Shown: positions 61,504 to 64,000 of the stretch, in pieces
Numbering within the stretch: position 1 is the first letter of the stretch
Layout of the letters: the number at the start of each line of letters is the position of its first letter
Source: Pedobacter alluvionis
GTDB taxonomy: Bacteria; Bacteroidota; Bacteroidia; Sphingobacteriales; Sphingobacteriaceae
Assembly (NCBI RefSeq): GCF_003664035.1
Contig: NZ_RCCK01000013.1
Span: 1 to 64,000 of the forward strand
Direction of reading: 5' to 3'
DNA length: 64,000 nt
Made by a program: the position numbers and the translations under genes
Notes under the pieces: model-generated
Seen by the model: only the letters and a program-made list of their open reading frames with translations
The model's database searches: none
What the model was told of the DNA's origin: nothing

Positions 61504-63138
61504 ATGTCAAAACAAGTAAAATATAACGTAGAAGCACGCGACGCCCTGAAAAGAGGTGTTGATATTCTTGCAAATGCAGTAAAAGTAACATTAGGTCCAA
61601 AAGGACGTAACGTAATTATCGATAAAAAATTCGGTTCACCAGCAATCACTAAAGATGGTGTTACTGTAGCGAAAGAAATCGAATTGAAAGATGCAGTTGA
61701 GAACATGGGTGCTCAAATGGTTAAAGAAGTAGCTTCAAAAACAGCTGATATTGCTGGTGATGGTACGACTACGGCTACTGTATTGGCTCAGGCAATTATC
61801 ACTACAGGTATTAAAAACGTTGCTGCTGGCGCAAACCCAATGGATTTAAAACGTGGTATCGATAAAGCGGTTGCTGCTGTTGTAGAAAACTTAAAAGCAC
61901 AATCGCAAGCTGTTGGCGAAGACAATAACAAAATTAAACAAGTTGCTTCTATTTCTGCGAACAACGATGAGGTTATCGGTTCGTTAATTGCAGAGGCAAT
62001 GAGCAAAGTGGGTAAAGATGGTGTAATTACTGTTGAAGAAGCAAAAGGTACTGAAACTGAAGTTAAAACAGTAGAAGGTATGCAATTTGATAGAGGTTAT
62101 TTATCTCCATACTTTGTGACCAATGCAGATAAAATGGAAGCTGAATTAGAAAATCCTTACATTTTAATCTACGACAAAAAAATCAGCAACATGAAAGAAT
62201 TGTTGCCGGTTTTAGAAAAAACTGTTCAAACTGGTAAACCATTGGTAATCATTGCTGAAGATTTAGATGGCGAAGCTTTAGCTACTTTGGTAGTTAATAA
62301 AATCCGTGGTTCATTGAAAGTTGTTGCTGTTAAAGCTCCAGGATTTGGTGACAGAAGAAAAGCAATGTTAGAAGACATCGCGATCTTAACTGGTGGTATT
62401 GTAGTATCAGAAGAAAGAGGTTATAAATTAGAAAATGCTGATTTAACTTATTTAGGTTCTGCTGAGAAAGTTGTTGTTGATAAAGACAATACAACTGTAA
62501 TTAATGGCGCTGGTAACTCAGAAGATATTAAATCTCGTGTTAGCCAAATTAAATCTCAGATCGAAACGACTACATCTGATTACGATAAAGAAAAATTACA
62601 AGAGCGTTTGGCTAAATTGGCTGGCGGTGTTGCAGTTCTTTATGTAGGTGCAGCTAGTGAAGTTGAAATGAAAGAGAAAAAAGACCGTGTTGATGATGCT
62701 TTACATGCAACCCGTGCGGCTGTAGAAGAAGGTATTGTTGCTGGTGGTGGTGTTGCTTTTATACGTGCTGTTGAAGCTTTAGCAAACCTAAAAGGTGCTA
62801 ACGAGGATGAAAACACTGGTATCCAGATCATCCGTCGCGCGATTGAAGAGCCACTACGTCAAATTTGCGAAAACGCAGGTATTGAAGGCTCTATCGTAGT
62901 TCAAAAAGTTAAAGAAGGTACAGCCGATTTCGGTTATAATGCACGTACTGATGTTTACGAAAACTTAATTGGAGCAGGTGTTATTGATCCAACTAAAGTG
63001 AGCCGTGTAGCCTTAGAAAATGCAGCATCTATTGCAGCGATGTTATTAACTACAGAAGTTGTTTTAGCAGACGAACCTGAAGAAGGTGGTGCTCCAATGC
63101 CTCCAATGGGCGGCGGCGGTATGGGTGGTATGATGTAA
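61504..63138 (+). CDS. groEL: Chaperonin GroEL
   Basis: The 544-residue chaperonin forms the ATP-driven folding cage with GroES. Marks are [17 protein letters not shown] near 31-47, the ATP-binding [12 protein letters not shown] near 86-97, [18 protein letters not shown] near 405-422, and the Gly/Met tail GGGGMGGMM. Length and tail are standard. Codon use is strongly biased towards frequent codons, as expected for high expression. It follows groES as an operon and ends in a strong terminator. Confidence 0.99.
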   Translation: MSKQVKYNVEARDALKRGVDILANAVKVTLGPKGRNVIIDKKFGSPAITKDGVTVAKEIELKDAVENMGAQMVKEVASKTADIAGDGTTTATVLAQAIITTGIKNVAAGANPMDLKRGIDKAVAAVVENLKAQSQAVGEDNNKIKQVASISANNDEVIGSLIAEAMSKVGKDGVITVEEAKGTETEVKTVEGMQFDRGYLSPYFVTNADKMEAELENPYILIYDKKISNMKELLPVLEKTVQTGKPLVIIAEDLDGEALATLVVNKIRGSLKVVAVKAPGFGDRRKAMLEDIAILTGGIVVSEERGYKLENADLTYLGSAEKVVVDKDNTTVINGAGNSEDIKSRVSQIKSQIETTTSDYDKEKLQERLAKLAGGVAVLYVGAASEVEMKEKKDRVDDALHATRAAVEEGIVAGGGVAFIRAVEALANLKGANEDENTGIQIIRRAIEEPLRQICENAGIEGSIVVQKVKEGTADFGYNARTDVYENLIGAGVIDPTKVSRVALENAASIAAMLLTTEVVLADEPEEGGAPMPPMGGGGMGGMM

Positions 63139-63170
63139 TACCCACTTGTAACGAAACGATTTCGTGTAAA

Positions 63171-63206
63171 AACCCCTCAAGGTATAATGCCTTGAGGGGT
63201 TTTTTA
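63171..63206 (+). terminator. Terminator of groES-groEL
   Basis: AACCCCTCAAGG (63171-63182) and CCTTGAGGGGTT (63190-63201) form a perfect 12-bp stem with a 7-nt loop and a T tract. Confidence 0.95.
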
Positions 63207-63359
63207 TGCTAATAGCAGAAAAAAAGCTTTACCAAATCTATAACCTGCTCATTTAGTTTGTGGGTTACGAAAAGTATTTTCCAAATAGTTCAGATAGAGG
63301 CAGGGCAAATGGCCTGAGATGTTATGATTTTTATTAATTTGCCGTGATAATTCAAGGCA

Positions 63360-64000
63360 ATGAACGAAATCATAGACCAAAACCATTTCATTACACAAAG
63401 TGAAATCAATAAATTTTTATTGGCTACCCTACTTTGCGGCATAATCGGTGCCGAACGCGAGTATAGAAGTAAATCTGCCGGACTCAAAACCATGATGATG
63501 ATTGGTTTGGGAGCTGCCCTATTTACCATTTTATCTATCAAAATCGGGCCAACCAGTCAAGACCGTATTGCCTCGAACATTGTTACGGGAATAGGCTTTT
63601 TAGGTGCCGGAGTGATTTTCAAAGAAGAAAACCGCGTTAAAGGGCTCACCACAGCCTGTATTATCTGGATAGTTGCCGCAATTGGAATGGCTGTTGGATC
63701 AGGTTATTACGAGCAGGCCATTGGTGTTACGATTGTGGTTATACTGGCTTTGATTATCTTCCCATTTTTAGAAGAAATTGGCGACCGTCGTTTTACCAAG
63801 CGGATCTATCGCATTGTTAAAAAACAACATACACATGACGATTTAGAAAGTTATGAAGAAGTTTTCAGGGAAAGCAAGCTGAAACCGCAACGTGGCAAAC
63901 ATCAGTTGGTAAACAACATTATTACAGGAAACTGGACGGCTACCGGCACGCCACAAAACCACCAGAAATTTGTAGAGCGTATGCTAAAAGATGATGATAT
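63360..64000 (+). CDS. MgtC/SapB-family membrane protein (3' end outside window)
   Basis: At least 213 residues are visible from ATG 63360, and the frame is open at the window edge. The MgtC/SapB N-terminal domain has about four to five helices with the conserved LLCGIIGAEREYRSKSAGLK, GIGFLGAGVIFK and VKGLTTACIIWIVAAIGMAVG segments. A cytoplasmic C-terminal part begins near residue 150 (DRRFTKRIYRIVKKQ). Family roles are in magnesium and phosphate stress; no transport activity is established for many members. A -7-like TTAATTTG (63334-63341, one mismatch) lies 18 bp upstream. Confidence 0.93.
   Translation, partial: MNEIIDQNHFITQSEINKFLLATLLCGIIGAEREYRSKSAGLKTMMMIGLGAALFTILSIKIGPTSQDRIASNIVTGIGFLGAGVIFKEENRVKGLTTACIIWIVAAIGMAVGSGYYEQAIGVTIVVILALIIFPFLEEIGDRRFTKRIYRIVKKQHTHDDLESYEEVFRESKLKPQRGKHQLVNNIITGNWTATGTPQNHQKFVERMLKDDD

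Overview
The window looks like a chromosome segment of a Sphingobacteriaceae member, most likely Pedobacter or a close relative. The evidence is two SusC/SusD pairs, Bacteroidetes-type promoters (TTTG about 19-22 nt before TAnnTTTG), A-rich translation starts with no clear Shine-Dalgarno, futalosine-route menaquinone genes, and many intergenic repeats of the kind common in this family. Gene order looks chromosomal; no phage, plasmid, CRISPR or intact insertion sequence is visible.

Layout. 1-4295 (minus) is the N-terminal 1431 residues of a giant CshA-like secreted adhesin that runs off the left edge and ends in-window in a nearly perfect 399-bp tandem array. 4414-6545 holds two tandem membrane-anchored AraC-type regulators. 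6706-9464 holds tRNA-Asp, prfA and lpxH, with a 0.76-kb non-coding stretch carrying a duplicated 0.26-kb repeat. 9827-13619 holds a lipoprotein prolyl oligopeptidase and a ferredoxin reductase/ferredoxin pair. 13898-20540 (minus) is a glycosidase block: GH2, GH92 and GH29. 20562-23520 holds an S41 protease, a small unknown protein and an outer-membrane beta-barrel protein.

24096-43216 is a glycan-uptake and amino-sugar region: a SusC/SusD/DUF4397 operon with a divergent DeoR regulator, a second SusC/SusD pair behind anmK, a NagB-deacetylase fusion, a NagX-like membrane acyltransferase, a LacI regulator and a DigH-like (GHL10) glycosidase. Together these suggest recovery of amino sugars or peptidoglycan glycans; the substrate is inferred, not shown. 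Perfect LacI-style palindromes precede the GH92 gene and anmK.

43420-64000 is mostly housekeeping: a coiled-coil membrane protein, a very large sensor kinase, fabD, folE-queD, mqnB and mqnD, an OmpR-type two-component pair, a DUF3127 protein with an SSB-like tail, a THUMP methyltransferase, an XRE regulator, an HD phosphohydrolase, a radical-SAM 'DNA modification/repair' pair, groES-groEL, and a truncated MgtC/SapB gene at the right edge.

The least ordinary material is non-coding: three hairpins with a shared loop but unrelated perfect stems; GTCA...TGAC palindromes whose variable core is mirrored inside each element; tracts with an exact 7-bp period; a 217-bp MITE-like element with self-palindromic ends; and the two-unit (A-B-A-B) higher-order structure of the adhesin array.
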